A DNA stretch of 64,000 nucleotides. Source: Stratiolaelaps scimitus (taxonomy: Eukaryota; Arthropoda; Arachnida; Mesostigmata; Laelapidae). Each line of letters starts with the position of its first letter. The first letter of the stretch is position 1. The notes beneath the pieces were generated by a model. That model made no database searches and had not been told where the DNA came from. It saw only the letters and a list, made by a program, of their open reading frames with translations. The stretch lies in NCBI GenBank assembly GCA_019614645.1, contig JABWDB010000006.1, positions 1,736,001 through 1,800,000 of the forward strand, in the 5' to 3' direction. Below, piece by piece: positions 36,641-50,390 of this stretch. The translations under genes and the position numbers were made by a program.

Positions 36641-39600
36641 ATTCGCTGGTCTGTTTCTGATCGGTTCAGTGCGGTCAGCTCAAGGCGAGAATGTATTGCT
36701 TCGTGGGAATGATTCTATTACTTAGTGGTGCATGATCGGCCACAGATTTCGTGGACGGGCCCAACTGTAGAGCCGATTTTTAATTTTACATGATCATACT
36801 GCTGCGCTAAAGGTTTTTTTAATGTGCTAGCAACAAAAGTTCGGATACTCGAGCGAATGTGTGCCATATTTCAATAAAATCCTACCTCAACTAAATGAGG
36901 TTAGCATTGCGTTTCAACTTTTCCAAACGTGTACGAAATAGATTTGCGTCTACGTGAACATGACACGTTGAACAGGACAAAGTAGGCCACAACGTACCAG
37001 CCAGAGAAAATAGCTATAGTTTCGATACATACATATGAACATTTAAACGGAAACGGAGAAGTTTAGATGTTTTACTGTTGTTATTCTTTGGAACTTTGTA
37101 ACCCTGATAAATGTAATCCTGATGTGGATTCGGATTAGTTCTCGAATCATTCACAGATGGTAGGTATTCTAATCATTAATCATTGATAGACGGTGTGGCC
37201 CACAAACATGCCGAACATATATTAGTAAGATTATTGCTCGACACAATAGTCTATAATTAGTGCAACTACAATACAGACAAAACACTCGAGACGCGTCCAG
37301 ACAACCAGGCTGACATTTTCACCGAATATACCTAGAGCACATAACGTTAGCACACCGGCAGATCTACTCATAATGAAAATAGTATTTCTACTCGAGCTTC
37401 AATTACCGATAAGACCGGTTGTAATCCCTCTCTGAAGTTATTAGTTTCTCGCCATCTCGGCTGCATCACCAAGCGCTGAAGTGCCGTCGACTGAACTTCC
37501 GTGAACTTCGAGCCGATTACGGACAGCTCGAATACTGTCATAGCAATGGAATAGCTATAATGTAATCGCACCTTCTCTCTCTCGCTCTCTCACTTTCACA
37601 CCGAAGTTGCCGTAGTTGTTGACGGGTGGGCGTCGTTGTGCACGGCGGTGTGGGTGCTTTTTAATACCGAATGCCCGTGTGTTGACGGCATGTTTTCCGA
37701 CGGCTTCCTTTTCATTGGCCTGCGGTGGGCGTTAGCGATAGCCTCTCCTGTTATCAAACAGAGATCTCGACCCAAATTAATTAGTTCACACCTTCGCTCT
37801 CAACGGCGCGGGACCGAGTGTTTTTCGCTTCAAATGTTTTAGGCTATCTGTTCAGACGCCCGCCTTGGCCACGTCCCATTCGGGGAGTATCTATTTGGTG
37901 GACTGACGAGACGCTGAGGTCGAGGCGAGGCGGTGAGCGTTGAGGTCAACAAGAAGAAGACGGATCTTCGCTGTCCGTTGCGTAATAAGGTCAGCCAGTC
38001 AGGGTGAGGTGGTCTTGGTGCTGCTGCTGCTGCTGCTGCATTAAGCAGCCTTCCATTTTCTTGGCCTGAGGCTTGCTTTCATGGTTGCGTTTGTGGGTAG
38101 CTGGCTGGTGAGCTGGCCGGCAACGGTGGTGCCCGCTGTATAAAATGTAAGATGTTCCGAAGTATGATGAGTTAAGACCTGAAGAGCCTCCAGTTCAGCT
38201 CGAAGTTACTGCAGTGCGCCTACCTTTCGCGCGGATAGAAGTCAAATCACGAAGGTTGGTTGTCGCAGCCATCGCAATCGCGCACCTCTGCGGCTGTCCG
38301 AAGCATCGTCGTTGAAAAAAAAAACGAAACCCAGCCCATCTACAGTAGTTGTCTTTCGTCGAGGCAGCTCGAACAAAGCAGCAGCCTCAGGCACATCGGC
38401 CAAAATGGGGGCTGGGCTATCTCCACCTCCTCTAAGTCTCTCCCGTGGGATCTGTCCTGATACCCCCGGCGTTTAACAGCCTTGAACGGCGTAACGTAAA
38501 CGATTCACTTATGCAACGGGAGGCAAGCGATGCATCTAATTGTTAGCAGCAATTGTTCACTAGAACTATGTACAATAACACCGCATCCGTGAGATAGCTA
38601 TTATACAACCGAATGATACTGTTTTTCTTCTCGAGATGGGGAAATGCATTACGAACGGGCACCACCTTTTGTCTGGGCCGAACAGTGTCGGGCTCACCAC
38701 CCATGCGCTGAGGTCGACACCTGGTGTTACCGACTAAAACCCAGGTTTGCGATGTTCTGGAAACCCACATATCTCGCTTAAATTTCACCCCATACCTCCC
38801 TGGTATTCGTTGAATAGTACTACGGGTAGGTGGAAGCGGTGAATGCCAACCGGGTCAAACGGCCCGGGTCGCCCGTCGGGTTGCCTTCTTCGCCAGTCAA
38901 ACTGTTTCTTACAGGATCTTGCCGTCCATTTTCCGTCGCCAAGAGCTTTTGTAGTCTGATGCGTCCTGGTCGACCGATTTCTCTCAGTAGCTCTTCTCAG
39001 CTAGCTCTGTCACTGCATCTATTTCCCACCCACTATTTGAGCTACAATTGAATTCGACGATAAAATTCAAATTAAACTAATTACTACATTTGTATATATA
39101 TATGTATATACATATGGTTAGTTTGCCTCGATAGATAATTTAGTTTTATAATATTACACAGGGCATATCACCGTCGTTTTGGTGTCCATATGATTCTATT
39201 TGTATTTGCATACAATTCACTCCTAACTCGGTATGTTATTATATATTACATACAACATATAATAGTATCGTATATGAAAGGGTATAAGCAGGTGGAGCTC
39301 AAGTCAATGACAGCCCATGCTGTTATTGAGGTCATGGCCATACATCACACTCAAGAAGATATTCGAGACCCGAATAGCTTTTAGGTTCGGAGGACAGGTG
39401 TTACTCACTGGGCGTCATTCTTTGTCTCTCTACTCCGTGTGATTTATTCGATTGCTCTATGTTGTTTGTGGCCATGTGAATGCCCGCTTGGCCCGTGCCG
39501 TGTCACGACGATCGACGCCACCGCCATCCGCCGAGGGCGACGTATGCGGCTGCTGTTAGGAGAAATATCTCGCAAGCTGACCTCGGAGCTGGACAATTCA

Positions 39601-41700
39601 TTAACGACTCCTCTCTCTCTCTCTCGCTCGCTCTCTCTCAACTCACCATCTCTTTCGTTCTTGCTCGACTTCCCACAGTCTAACCCATAGTCTACGCTAA
39701 TCCCAATCTAATGGGAGGCTTGCCATTTAGAGGACCAGTTAGCCACAGGCGTGTCTGAATTTATTATCCACTCTTGCATTAATAAACGCAGAGACATCTA
39801 ATATCAACGCTAGTCGGATGCCTACCTAGTCAGCACAGATATACCATCTCGCTAGAATTGCCTGGCTCAGATATAGCACTTCGGCAGATCTTCCGTCATT
39901 GATTCAGAGACCGCTTCCCGTCTGAATGGGATTGGGGGCAAAGGACACATGGTAATAGAAGAGGCGGTATAATCCTATAATATTAGCCTTTGTCTGGTAC
40001 AGATACTATATGGCTGTAACAGAGCGAGGGTGGGGAATGTTCGTGGTCAACTTGGATTTAAAGAGGACCACGCACAATACAGTGCCAGTGGACATGAGAC
40101 ATCTTGTTATAGGAACAAAATCACAACATGTCAAACAATGTCACGTTATTATGACAATAAGCAATTAGGGCGACATAGATCACACTTTAGTCCACCGGGA
40201 TACGCCCATAGCATCGTCGCCTTCGAATTTCACAGGACGCGGTCAAACTCGAATATTTCTCGACCTTCTTCGGGATCTCCGGCCTCCGGGCGTTTCAGAA
40301 CCTAGCCTTACGCGCGTTCGACTACGCACCAGCGTATCTCTAGGAGAACTCGATCGTAACTCGTGTTATATCTGCTTGCCGGCTGACTCTTATTAGCACT
40401 CCCGACCCGCGACAGCCAAGCAGTGGCAAGCATGCAACAAAATCAATTCGGTTACCTCCAGATGTACTCATCCATTGAACGTAATTATAGAGTCTCCAGA
40501 CACACCATTGCATGGCACATGCTACGGTGCTTTCTGCGATAGACATTCATAGTGAGTCGATAATGAGCCATTTGATAGGTCGCTAGCCCTATTACATTTC
40601 AACGACCTGTTCATAGTATTGGTTTGCTGAGTTTGCATTCGATCCACCTACGCTGATCTATCCGCTGATAAAATGTTGATCGTTTGGAATTAATGTTCGA
40701 CAAGCCTCGCAAATAACAAAATTGTGGTGGCTTTGCATAACGCGCAAGCACGGATGCTGTTCGAATGGCACGCAATTATTACTCTAACAATATGCAATCA
40801 ATGCACAAGTTATTACTATATGATGCATGTTGTTGTTGTTGTTGCTACTGCTGTTATTAGGTGAGAGGTTGTATCAACGGTTCGAAACGCCTGTTTGCCG
40901 TCGAGAAACATTGCACATATCGTCAAAAGTCTACTGGAAAACATTTCGTTCCACAAATTGAACATATGCGCAGATTTTATCAGTCAGATAGGCCTTGTGT
41001 ATATACATCTACATAGTTCATACGCCCGTGTGGGTAAATGACCACAAAGAGATCATAGAGCCATGATTTTCAATCGTTCAAATGTCTTCCTCATGTGAAA
41101 TTTAGCATAGGCATTTATTCGGCATCAGTGCCTAGCGAAGTTGAACTTTGTGCGGTAAACGTCGTTGTTTAAAGTGAAACTACACAGTTTCTATGTATGA
41201 AAATGCATAATTTGGGGTGCTTTGGGATATCGCCTGATCGTCGTCCGATCCGCGGCCCACATTTCGACTTGTCAGTTGATTCATGAATTCAAGGCGCTCA
41301 AGTTGGCTGTTTCCCCATCAATGAGATACTCGATAGTTGGTGAGCCTGATCAATCTTCACAGCCTTGGCTATCACCCATAGACGCTATAAATACATCGCG
41401 ATGATGCGAGAAATTCTTTCATCGTTGTCCGGAAACATAGATGGCAGGCGAAAAATAGCTTTTCGTACAATGATAATATATTTATTAGCTTTCCATATAA
41501 TGACTCGTAATATCGACGTGTCGATTGTGAACTAGCCGGAAGTAATACGAGCTTAAACTCAAAGCGTTCGCAATAGTGGCAGGAGGTTATCTCCAATCGC
41601 GCTCTCTCTCTATCCACTGAAGCTTTTGCACATAGGGGAAAAGCAGGTAATCTTTTTTTAATTATTATTATTAGCTAGTTGCATAACCCCGCCACAAGCG
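36641..41700. other. Non-coding stretch, no gene recognised
   Basis: Mixed AT-rich sequence with a GC-richer part at about 37600-38460, including a (CTG)7 run at 38020-38039 and a (CT)n run at 39610-39640. Open frames are short and unrecognised. Confidence 0.45.
38020..38039. repeat. (CTG)n trinucleotide repeat
   Basis: Seven CTG units lie in tandem, not within a convincing open frame. Confidence 0.9.
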
Positions 41701-41710
41701 TTCTCTGAGT

Positions 41711-41860
41711 TGTCCCAGCGGTAGTGTACGCGACTCGCTCCCATTATATATATATATATATATATATACATATATATTCGTTATCACCGCCCACTGTGGG
41801 TGGAGGGGTGCCGTTGGGTCAAAGGTTGACCTGGCTCACCGAGGTCGATCCATCGCCGAG
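41711..41860 (+). mobile_element. Possible tRNA-derived SINE with internal (TA)n
   Basis: The segment CCCAGCGGTAGTGTACGCGA (41715-41734) reads like the D-arm/A-box part of a tRNA. A (TA)n tract follows (41744-41776), and a B-box-like GGTCGATCC lies at about 41845. The A-to-B distance is longer than in a tRNA because of the microsatellite, which would fit an interrupted or composite SINE. Confidence 0.3.
41744..41776. repeat. (TA)n microsatellite
   Basis: Alternating A/T for about 33 bases with one ACA interruption. Confidence 0.95.
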
Positions 41861-42082
41861 CGGAGGTGGCCGTATATAGACACACACTCACACACAAAAG
41901 GTTAAATGGACGAAGTCATCACCGAGGTGTATGCTATAATTATAATAGTAATAATAAAAATAATAATCATCGATAAGCAGGAAACCTCTACCGACAAAGA
42001 GAATCCGCTTAGCTGGATGCAGACCGCCCACTTCACTATCGGGCGGTTGTTGTTCCTTTTCGAGGACGTCATCGCGGATGCT

Positions 42083-42631
42083 CTAACACAGCCTATGATT
42101 GATGCGCGAGTCCCGGAGAGAGAGAGAGAGCTCTTTAGCGCGTCTCGAACGAGTGGCAAGCACCGCCGGTATCGTCATCGTAAAGAAACGCTCGCTCGAT
42201 GCTGGAGCCGATGAGAAGTTTGTGCTGAAATTATTTTTCGATGAATACGACGGAAAGTGATATTCCACGAGAGCAAGGGAAATTGAGGAAAGCTGATTGT
42301 GTAATATCGAGATGGTGCAAAGTGGAGCAGAAAGACAGCTACGGTTTTGCATGCTACTGCGATCCATAACGCTGACGCGGCCTGCAGTTAATCTATATAG
42401 AGTACACAATGGTATCGTCAGCCTGGTGTCCGTAAAGGACTTACCTTTAACCTCTTTGAGAAAAAAAAAAGCTACCGAAAAGCGAATCTCACATATAGCG
42501 TTACCAATGAAGCCTTCGCCACATGTGCTGCCGTGCTCATTCGACGCCATGCATTTGAATTGTATATGGCTGGACGGTGATATAAGTCTATTTTTCAGCG
42601 TCGTCACAGTATAGTATACTAGCAGGTTCAT
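42083..42631 (-). CDS. Orphan 182-codon open frame, hypothetical
   Basis: This frame starts at a true ATG (42631) and runs 182 codons, which is long for AT-mixed DNA here. The translation has an ordinary amino-acid mix with a Phe-rich stretch (about residues 51-57) and a Ser/Leu-rich middle, but no domain, signal peptide or family I recognise. The Leu/Ser-alternating end comes from a (GA)n repeat at 42116-42131. No neighbouring exon or poly(A) signal supports it. Chance is a real possibility. Confidence 0.15.
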   Translation of the reverse strand: MNLLVYYTVTTLKNRLISPSSHIQFKCMASNEHGSTCGEGFIGNAICEIRFSVAFFFLKEVKGKSFTDTRLTIPLCTLYRLTAGRVSVMDRSSMQNRSCLSAPLCTISILHNQLSSISLALVEYHFPSYSSKNNFSTNFSSAPASSERFFTMTIPAVLATRSRRAKELSLSLRDSRINHRLC

Positions 42632-42693
42632 CGACGAGTAATCGTGTGTCGATACGCGAAATGGATAAGATGAGCTTAGCGGGCTGACTTGAT

Positions 42694-43180
42694 CTACGTC
42701 GACCCTGGCAGTCGGGGAAGCGACCGATCTACAAAACGAATTGTCGGCTGATTCTGCTCGTAGGGCTGTATGTATGCATGACGATGCTCGGGCGGCGTTT
42801 GTGCCTGGCTACGTAAATCGCCACAGGCAATGCGGTTGCTTGTTCGGAACTGAGCCGGTGCTGGTCGATTAGGCGGTATATCGTGAGCGGGATGCGCCTC
42901 CAGTGATGCGGTGGATGTAGACGCTCGACGGCAGACGCCGGCACGAGCGCACTGTGAAGCCACAGGAAGCAGCGCCGGCATCAACGTCAGCGTCAGCCAC
43001 CATATGGTAGGCGTAGATCGGTGGTCGCGTAGGCGCGTAGGTAGACGAGACGGTGTGCTGCCGTCATTGCGACCCGCTCGATCTGCTGTTGGCTCTGCTG
43101 CTAAAGCTGCGCATCGAAGACGTTCCTCCATGTACGCTGTGCTAGCATCAAGACACACGACAGCTAGACACCCACTCTGA
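42694..43180. other. GC-rich patch with a minus-strand open frame
   Basis: The minus strand is open at 42694-43158; the first ATG inside is at about 43131. The frame encodes an Ala/Arg/Pro-rich product with one hydrophobic stretch (WWLTLTLMPALLPVA) that could be a signal anchor. The plus strand is open over 42911-43180 as well. No family was recognised, and no splice evidence is strong enough to call an exon. Confidence 0.2.
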
Positions 43181-45261
43181 TAGGGTACCAGTGATAGTGG
43201 TTGTAGGACGCCTCCAATGCAGATACGTTATGCGTTCCACAATGATGGCTCATTGGACTCGACGGACTGGCCATAGTCATCACGTTTGCTTGCTCCTTTT
43301 AGGCTGACCCTCAGCTGTGACCGGCCTCAACACTTAACCTTTAGATATTATTATGAAGACCTGTCCGGGACCACCTTTCCTTAGTTTTTTCCACCGGTCA
43401 TACCTGGCAGTAATCCATGGATGAAGAAAGAAGATAGGGAACTCCAAAGATCGTCCGCGTCTGGCAGGATTTTGATCGCATTTGCTGTTTGGATACAACG
43501 ATCTAGTATATATATATATATATATGTACATGCGTAAATAAATGACCAACTCCGTCATTATGACCATTCATTGTATCAAAAAACAAAGTTATTCTTCAAG
43601 TTAATTCCAATTGATGCCGAGATGTCGGGAAGTAGACCAACATGACTGTCACCAATGTGAATCGTGTCGTGCCTGTTACTGCTTCTGTTACTGTTGGACC
43701 TCTAAACGAATGGGGATTACTCGGCCTTGTTGCACCACTTCTGTGTTTTTGTTCACTTTCACGCAACAACATCTTCGGATCATGGAAAAATGTCCCTATA
43801 CGACCCTAGAGAAGCAAAACGAAGCATTGCTTAATACTTTCGTCGGCGATAACGCGAGACGATTGACGAATCGTGGTCTTGACTTAGCCAGTCTTGTCAC
43901 TAGTCGATATACACCGGAGTTTGAGCGATTCGCGCACGCGGGTACAGCAGCAGCAGCAGTCTCGTGCAAGCTAACCGTGTTTTAGGATATTTGCATGTCA
44001 ACCAATTGCAATATTCTATAGTGGATTGACTCACAGGCGGCCTCAGTATACTGGTATATTATAGACTAATGATAGTTCGCGTAGCAGGTTCACTGACGGG
44101 CCAGATTTTACACACCAGTGTGACAATTGCCTACTGGTCGCGGCCTATGCCGGTGGCGAATCTGCGTTGCGTTTCCGGGAACTTCTCGTTTGTTTCAGGG
44201 GGCAATTGTCTAGCTGGTTGGTCGTCGGCAGACGGCCAACTCTTCATGAAAACGGCCTGCATGTACGCCCCCCCACTTTTACGTATACATTCTCTTCATT
44301 GCTGTACGAAGAGAAGTTGGAATTAGCTGTTTTTATCCATGTCCACAGGCTGTTCGGTTCCTGGCGTCCGGGTTAGCAGATGTTTGTTCAGGATGCCAAC
44401 GTTGTAGTAATATAATAACGTTCCTCGAGGGTCCCGCGGCACTGCGTGCAGCAAGTCATCCGAACCTAACAAGCTAGCCCAACTGAATAATGTTGCATAA
44501 TTAGATTTTAACGGTAATTGTTAATAAGTCGTCCGTGCAAAAGGGGGCGGAGTAACGAAAATAGGAGGATGCCAATAACGAACAGATGAGTTTGTTCAGT
44601 GGATGGGCATAATCGCTATATTCCTGTTGTATTTAACCTGCGATCTTCGTAAGAAAGCGATATTGTATACTTTCACGACACGAGCCTTTAAGGACGCATT
44701 TTTGAGTGAGGGATCGTGTTGAATGGTCGCATTTTTCTCGGTAGGATACAACTTACCCTTGGGCCGAATTCATTTTGTTCATGGATAGCGCCCCTCGATC
44801 GGGTTAATTTATTTCTAGTAAACTTACCTTGCGAAGGCGAATGTGTCTATTAGGTAGAGTCAATGGAAGACTGACAAATTGTCAATTAGCTGAAAAATGT
44901 TAACCAGAGTTGAATGAACGCTCAACAACTCGGGACAGAGTGCTATTTCAAACATTTGTATCGTGATAATAAGCAAGAAAAGTAACGTAATTATCTCAAA
45001 ATGCAATACCCAGCCTTGCCTTTGCCGTAGGGTAGAGTGCCCAGGGTAGAGTGGCAAGAAATCATTCGTGTTGTTGCTGCTGCTGCTGCTCACTTCCCTT
45101 GTCCCAGGCGAACAGAATTATTTACCAACTGTTATGGGCAACAATTACATTGTTGGCCATGACAGTTGGCCTGTCAGTAAACAGCAGTGCATGCCTCAAG
45201 TGTATCACGGCCTATAAACACTCAAGGTTGCTTAAATTATCTATAGATTACTACGGTTGTC

Positions 45262-45342
45262 GAGTCCGGTGGCGTGGTGCATTCATGTTCAGGCCTTGCA
45301 ACCGGAGGCTCAACACATAGGTACACGGATTCGATCCTCACC
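45262..45342 (+). mobile_element. tRNA-derived SINE-like fragment
   Basis: TGGCGTGGTGCA (45270-45281) fits an RNA polymerase III A box, and GATTCGATCC (45328-45337) fits a B box about 58 bases later, the usual tRNA spacing. Between them TTGCAACCGGAGG resembles an anticodon-arm/variable-loop segment. A full cloverleaf with matching acceptor stem is not visible, so a SINE head or tRNA pseudogene is favoured. Confidence 0.4.
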
Positions 45343-46609
45343 GTTGTGTACCTGCATTCATGGGTCCGTCTTACGAACCAACGCAAGAACGATACCGTAC
45401 GCGTTAAATGTTTAAGGCTGATAGTCGGCTCGAAAACCACAGATTACTATGGTCATACTAACATATGACGCTAGTAAGGTGTAGCTGCAATATTGCCAAA
45501 AAGAACTAACCCGCATTATTCCCGCAATCGTCCTTATTCTCAGTTGCATCCAGGGGCCGCCTGATCCGAGTAGTCGATAGCAGCAAGCATTCTGCATGAA
45601 GGAGTTGTTAAAGCGATTGATCCGAGTCCTTCGTATGACCTTGACATATGCTCCCTATGACCTTGTCAAACCTAACCCTGACGGCTAGTGTTTACCTTTT
45701 CCAGGCAATTTCGTTGCAAAGTTGTGTTGAACTAGCATTTCATGGAGATATTGTGCTAAAGGCTTTTTGCAACAATTTACGCATTTTTCTAACTAAATGC
45801 TTTTGCTACATGTCTGTTGTTACAAGGCGATAGAGAGTCGTATATCAAAGTATAATGTTTTGTTACCAAATTCGTCCGCCGTTGGTTCGATGTACCCCGG
45901 CATGCGGTACGACATTTAAATGAAACAATCTCAATAAAATTCATGATTACGCCATATTGAAGAAGCAATATACGGAACCGTAATCGTATTTGCTTTTTAT
46001 TATATTACTATAAATTATTATATTAATTATGATACCATCCATCCACAAAGAAGTTGTCATTATTTTCGCCACATACTCCCTTGCTTTGGTTTAATTAGTT
46101 ATCTCCTGCGGAACCGCATCTCATTTGCGTTCTCTAGCGCCTTCTCTCCATGCTGCAGCAGAACGTTCACTTCGCGTAAATGCATAAAACTTTACTGAGC
46201 TGAACTGAGACGCTTACGCACTCATTACGCATAGCGCACCTTATGTTTGCGTGCCCCAATAAGGTTTGTCATCTTTGGCAACCGTTTGCATCTTGCTGTA
46301 ATATAGTAATTTGACGTTTGGTTATTTTTAAAGACCTCGAATCTCTATGAATGTCTCGAATTAGAAAGGACGAAATTATATCTGATAAGAGAATCAACAC
46401 ACACTATGTTGTTTTCTGTGAAATGAAACACTCATTTATTTTCAGTATCATTTAATAATAATAATAATAGTTCTAATAGTACCTTCATAGAAAACAACAA
46501 GATTTGATTAGGTCTGTTAAGTATCCTCTACCATTTTTTCTTCCTGTCATCATCAGTGCTGGTAGTAGTATATTTCTCATTATTCGTGATAATAATAATG
46601 ATAATAGCA

Positions 46610-46634
46610 TTATTATTATTATTATTATTATTAT
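46610..46634. repeat. (ATT)n microsatellite
   Basis: Eight tandem ATT units within a broader TAA/ATT-rich zone. Confidence 0.9.
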
Positions 46635-48573
46635 AATTTTCATTATAATCATTATTAATAGTTTATTGTATTTGTATCGATAATGGTGACCGTATTTTTT
46701 CCATTTCGATTTTATCTCATGTCTATTCACTTCATCGCCATCATTTCTCTTGGTCTATGACGTTTGCCTGCCGCTTTCGTATTGTTTACGATCATATTAA
46801 TTATAGTAGTAATAATAATAATAATAACAATACGGTGAGTCATAACAATGCTGTTAACAATAATAATAATTACTATAAAACACCGATGGTTGTTAATTGT
46901 TGTTTCCATATAGTCATAGAGACACTGCACTCAAACAAAACGCCTTCTCTGTATCGCTACGCTCTCATCAACGTCAACGCCATTGTCATAATTATCATAA
47001 TCATTCGTAGAGTATCCTCAAAATCATAATATGTTTAATGTGTTCGACGTTGTTGTCAGCTGTTCTCATGGTTACTGCTGTTGTCGTTAGTGAAGAGGAG
47101 ATGCCGGCACTACAGTGATATCAGTTTTGTCATCAGTAATGTCGTCCGCCACGGTCATTTCGAACGTTATTCCATTATTTTCTTTATTGTTCGCTCCTAT
47201 ACTGTTTCGTATTCATTATTATATAACAGCTATGATCCATGCAAGGGGTGGTTTCCACGACTTACCTCTCAGTTTCGTGTTCATTATTATTATTATTATT
47301 ATCATTATCATCATTAACAACAATAATTATAATCACTAAATTGCTAAAACAGTCGATCGATCAATCAGTCCATCCAGAACACGACCAACACACCGAGATC
47401 CTCCAGTTGGCTATATAGCGCACAATAGAGCTACGGATATGACATTAGTAATCGATATTCTCATTCATGTTGATAATCCCATCTTGCTCGGTGGCATCAC
47501 CCGTTACAATATCGCATTCGTTCCTTCTCGATGCTCTTCAGTCCCCCGCGTGCAGGGAGCGACGTGACGGTGCACGCCACCTCGTACACACCGCCATGGT
47601 AACAAACACTATTGTTAGTTATCTCTCATAATTATTAGAATTATTATAAGTATTAGAATTATTCTTATTCTTATTAACAATAGCGTTGTGGTGTTCACTT
47701 GTCTAGGTATCATCCTCAGCGGTTAAGTTGTAACATCACTCATTTGTGTACTCACTCTCACTTGTGATTCTGGATCTTCCCTCGCCGAACTCTATCCTGC
47801 CCTTCCATATTGTATGAATATTATTATTATTATTAGTCTTTTGTTTTATGTGTTTTGTTGGTTTGGTGTTTAAATGTCATCGATTGACGTTTTCGTTCTC
47901 ATTTTCGGCTCTAGAATTTTGTCAGCTCTCAGTAAATGGCCACCGCCTCCATGTGTGTCTCTGTGTCTGCATATATGTGTATGTATCTATTATTCTTTCG
48001 TATTTTTTTCTTACTGTCATTCTTGTGATCGTGTCATCCTCGTGATCCTCGCTGCCACACCTTCAGCGTCCCTCTGACGGCAACAACGACAACGATAACA
48101 CGTTGTCATCAGACGACGAAACGTCCGCAAACGAAACATTCGTCATTCGGGGTGTCGGATACTCCATGGGGAATCACGGGTACAGTTGCATATATATATA
48201 TATTTGCACCATATGTCAACTGTTATATGATAGTCTAGTGATTCCACGTAGAAAAGAAGCGAATTAAGACGGACGGGTATAGGTGAGGTGTACCCGTGTA
48301 CGGGAGTGTCACTGAGCAGTCGAATGGAAAGGTTTATTGATCGATAGGTTGTTGTGGTGTATTGGCAAAACATCGGGAACGACTACGAGCTCACTAAGAC
48401 TTATCTGTATCTACTGTGGTTGTGGTAGTTGCTTTCATCATAGAACAATGTATTGTTCCTATTTATTGTGTATGTTAAGTTATTAGAAGTATCCCTACAT
48501 CTCGTTTAGGGTTATCAGGCCGCGACATCGCTCATCCCGCTGGGACAAACCAAACTCCGTTGTTATCCATTAC

Positions 48574-48600
48574 ATATATATATATATATATATATATATA
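48574..48600. repeat. (TA)n microsatellite
   Basis: Alternating A and T for 27 bases. Confidence 0.95.
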
Positions 48601-49775
48601 CATGTGAACTGCATGGTATCCTCAACTTGCATCGGTTTTAAGGCCATAATTTTGCATAGACCCAATGTATGTTGATCAAATGAAGTGTATCAGAAAACCG
48701 CGGCTGAGCATATCGTCTGCCTGACTACGACACCAAATCGACATTAGTTTACATAAAGATGGTGTATACTATTACCATCCTTTAAAGACCGAGTTAAGGG
48801 TTATTTAGAAGAGTGTACGTTTCAGATAGATTGGTCCAAAAATGGGAAGTTGCCTCGTAATTAATTATTTAATAAATAAATGAAAAGACCCGCCGAAGGA
48901 AACGAAAGTCACTTGTCGAACGGACATCACCAGCGTTAATAAAAGCTTTAATTAATTAGTTCCATGTGCCTGCTCAAAGTGATTTCTTGAAACTTGCGAC
49001 GCAAAAGTTTGTTTTCCAAAGAAGTTATTTTCAGTTTGTGATAGCTGTTACTGTCCGTTTTATGAACAACTTGCACATTTTTAAATATTTGATTCAAGTT
49101 GAACATCTATTATAAGGATCGTTTACAAAGCAGATCGGAGTGAAACATAAAGCCTTACATAGTTAGATGGTTATCAAAGCTCTCCCATTGCCGACTTTAC
49201 TTGATTAAAATCCGTTGAGAACTTCGCATAGATACGCTATCAAAACCAAACGATTTGAGAGCATCCGAACACCTCGAGTGGATCGACTTCAACGATGAAT
49301 ACAACTCGTAAACTTGATGGGGTGAACTGTTCGCGGATTGTCAATTTGTGCCGAGGACGCGCGGAGGAGGACATTGCAGTGTTTCGTTCACATAATTGGC
49401 GGCCTTCCGCTTTCTCTTCCTTGGTTGCTATGTAACTCATCGGGCAAATGTATCAATCAGTCTCGAATGTATCTCAATATATCGTTGGGCGCTAATTTAA
49501 ATATGGGTTTTTGTCTCTGTGTAAACGACACTCTCTTGTGTGAATCGTGCTGTCCGTAACTTTCTAATGTGTTCTGTTATCTTTTTGTTTTCATTTGCGG
49601 GTGTCACTATTCTCGTCTTTAACATATTGTGTTTCTGTATAGAGGATGTCAGAAGTTGATCATTTGTTTGTCACCGTGATTGTGTGAAATTTGTCACCAC
49701 TAATCTTCCGCGATCAGCAATGCTAGTTAGCCTAGATAACGCAAACCTAAGTTCGCGGCGGTTTTTTTTTCGCAC

Positions 49776-50390
49776 TTGGCTCTATTCGCCTTACGAAACG
49801 TTCATATTTCTGTCTGGGAGCTGAACAGAAATATCAAAAATACAAACAAACAAATAATCAGCCAGCCAGACAGACAGAGATATCAGTTTTGTTACCATAC
49901 AGCTGCCCGCTTAATCAATAAATACTGCGTGGCTGGAGTTCACCTATCTCTCGAACCGACAAACTATTCAACACTACCTATTCGTTATTGGACAACGCAT
50001 GTATCTCAGCGCGCATCAGCACGCTATGCGAGCATTCAAGTACCATCTTCTAGTATGGCGTATAATCAGTGTATGATTAGGTGTATGATAATTTCATGTT
50101 ACGCGGATCATGATGTACTCGCTCGTTACTCGGGTACTAAATTCTATGCAGAATTCTATTCAAACCCTGCCCCGCCCCCCACTCGCCTCCCGTGCACAAA
50201 TTTGACGCTGCAGCGAAATCCAATGGGCGGCAAAGGGTACCCTAAACGCCCTTCAAGCGAGCACTTTTGGGAAAATAACCTACGCCGAAATCTATCCATT
50301 TCTCCCACTCCCTATCTCATACACACACGCATACACACATTTACACGCACAAACAGCCAGCATGTTGATGACGATAACACAGACCAGTAA
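49776..50390 (+). CDS. Orphan long open frame, hypothetical
   Basis: The frame is open for 204 codons. The first ATG lies at about 50055, giving roughly 111 residues, so the upstream part would have to be an exon continuation or a chance opening. The translation is polar with scattered Cys, Tyr and Asn, and ends in Thr/His/Asp-rich sequence partly derived from a (CA)n-like tract at about 50320-50350. No family or domain was recognised, and flanking splice sites are not obvious. Confidence 0.15.
   Translation: MALFALRNVHISVWELNRNIKNTNKQIISQPDRQRYQFCYHTAARLINKYCVAGVHLSLEPTNYSTLPIRYWTTHVSQRASARYASIQVPSSSMAYNQCMIRCMIISCYADHDVLARYSGTKFYAEFYSNPAPPPTRLPCTNLTLQRNPMGGKGYPKRPSSEHFWENNLRRNLSISPTPYLIHTRIHTFTRTNSQHVDDDNTDQ

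Larger units (their letters stand above)
43180..49740. other. Non-coding stretch rich in TAA/TTA repeats, no gene recognised
   Basis: AT-rich sequence with many short (TAA)n/(ATT)n tracts between about 46450 and 47840. A (CTG)n run lies at 45071-45090 and (TA)n runs at 43507-43525, 48190-48204 and 48574-48600. Open frames such as 43611-43985 plus are unrecognised. Confidence 0.45.

Noticed and set aside
46450..47340. TAA/ATT-rich zone considered as a CRISPR-like or satellite array
   Set aside because: The units are simple trinucleotide tracts of varying length with no regular repeat-spacer pattern. The window is animal DNA, where CRISPR arrays are not expected.
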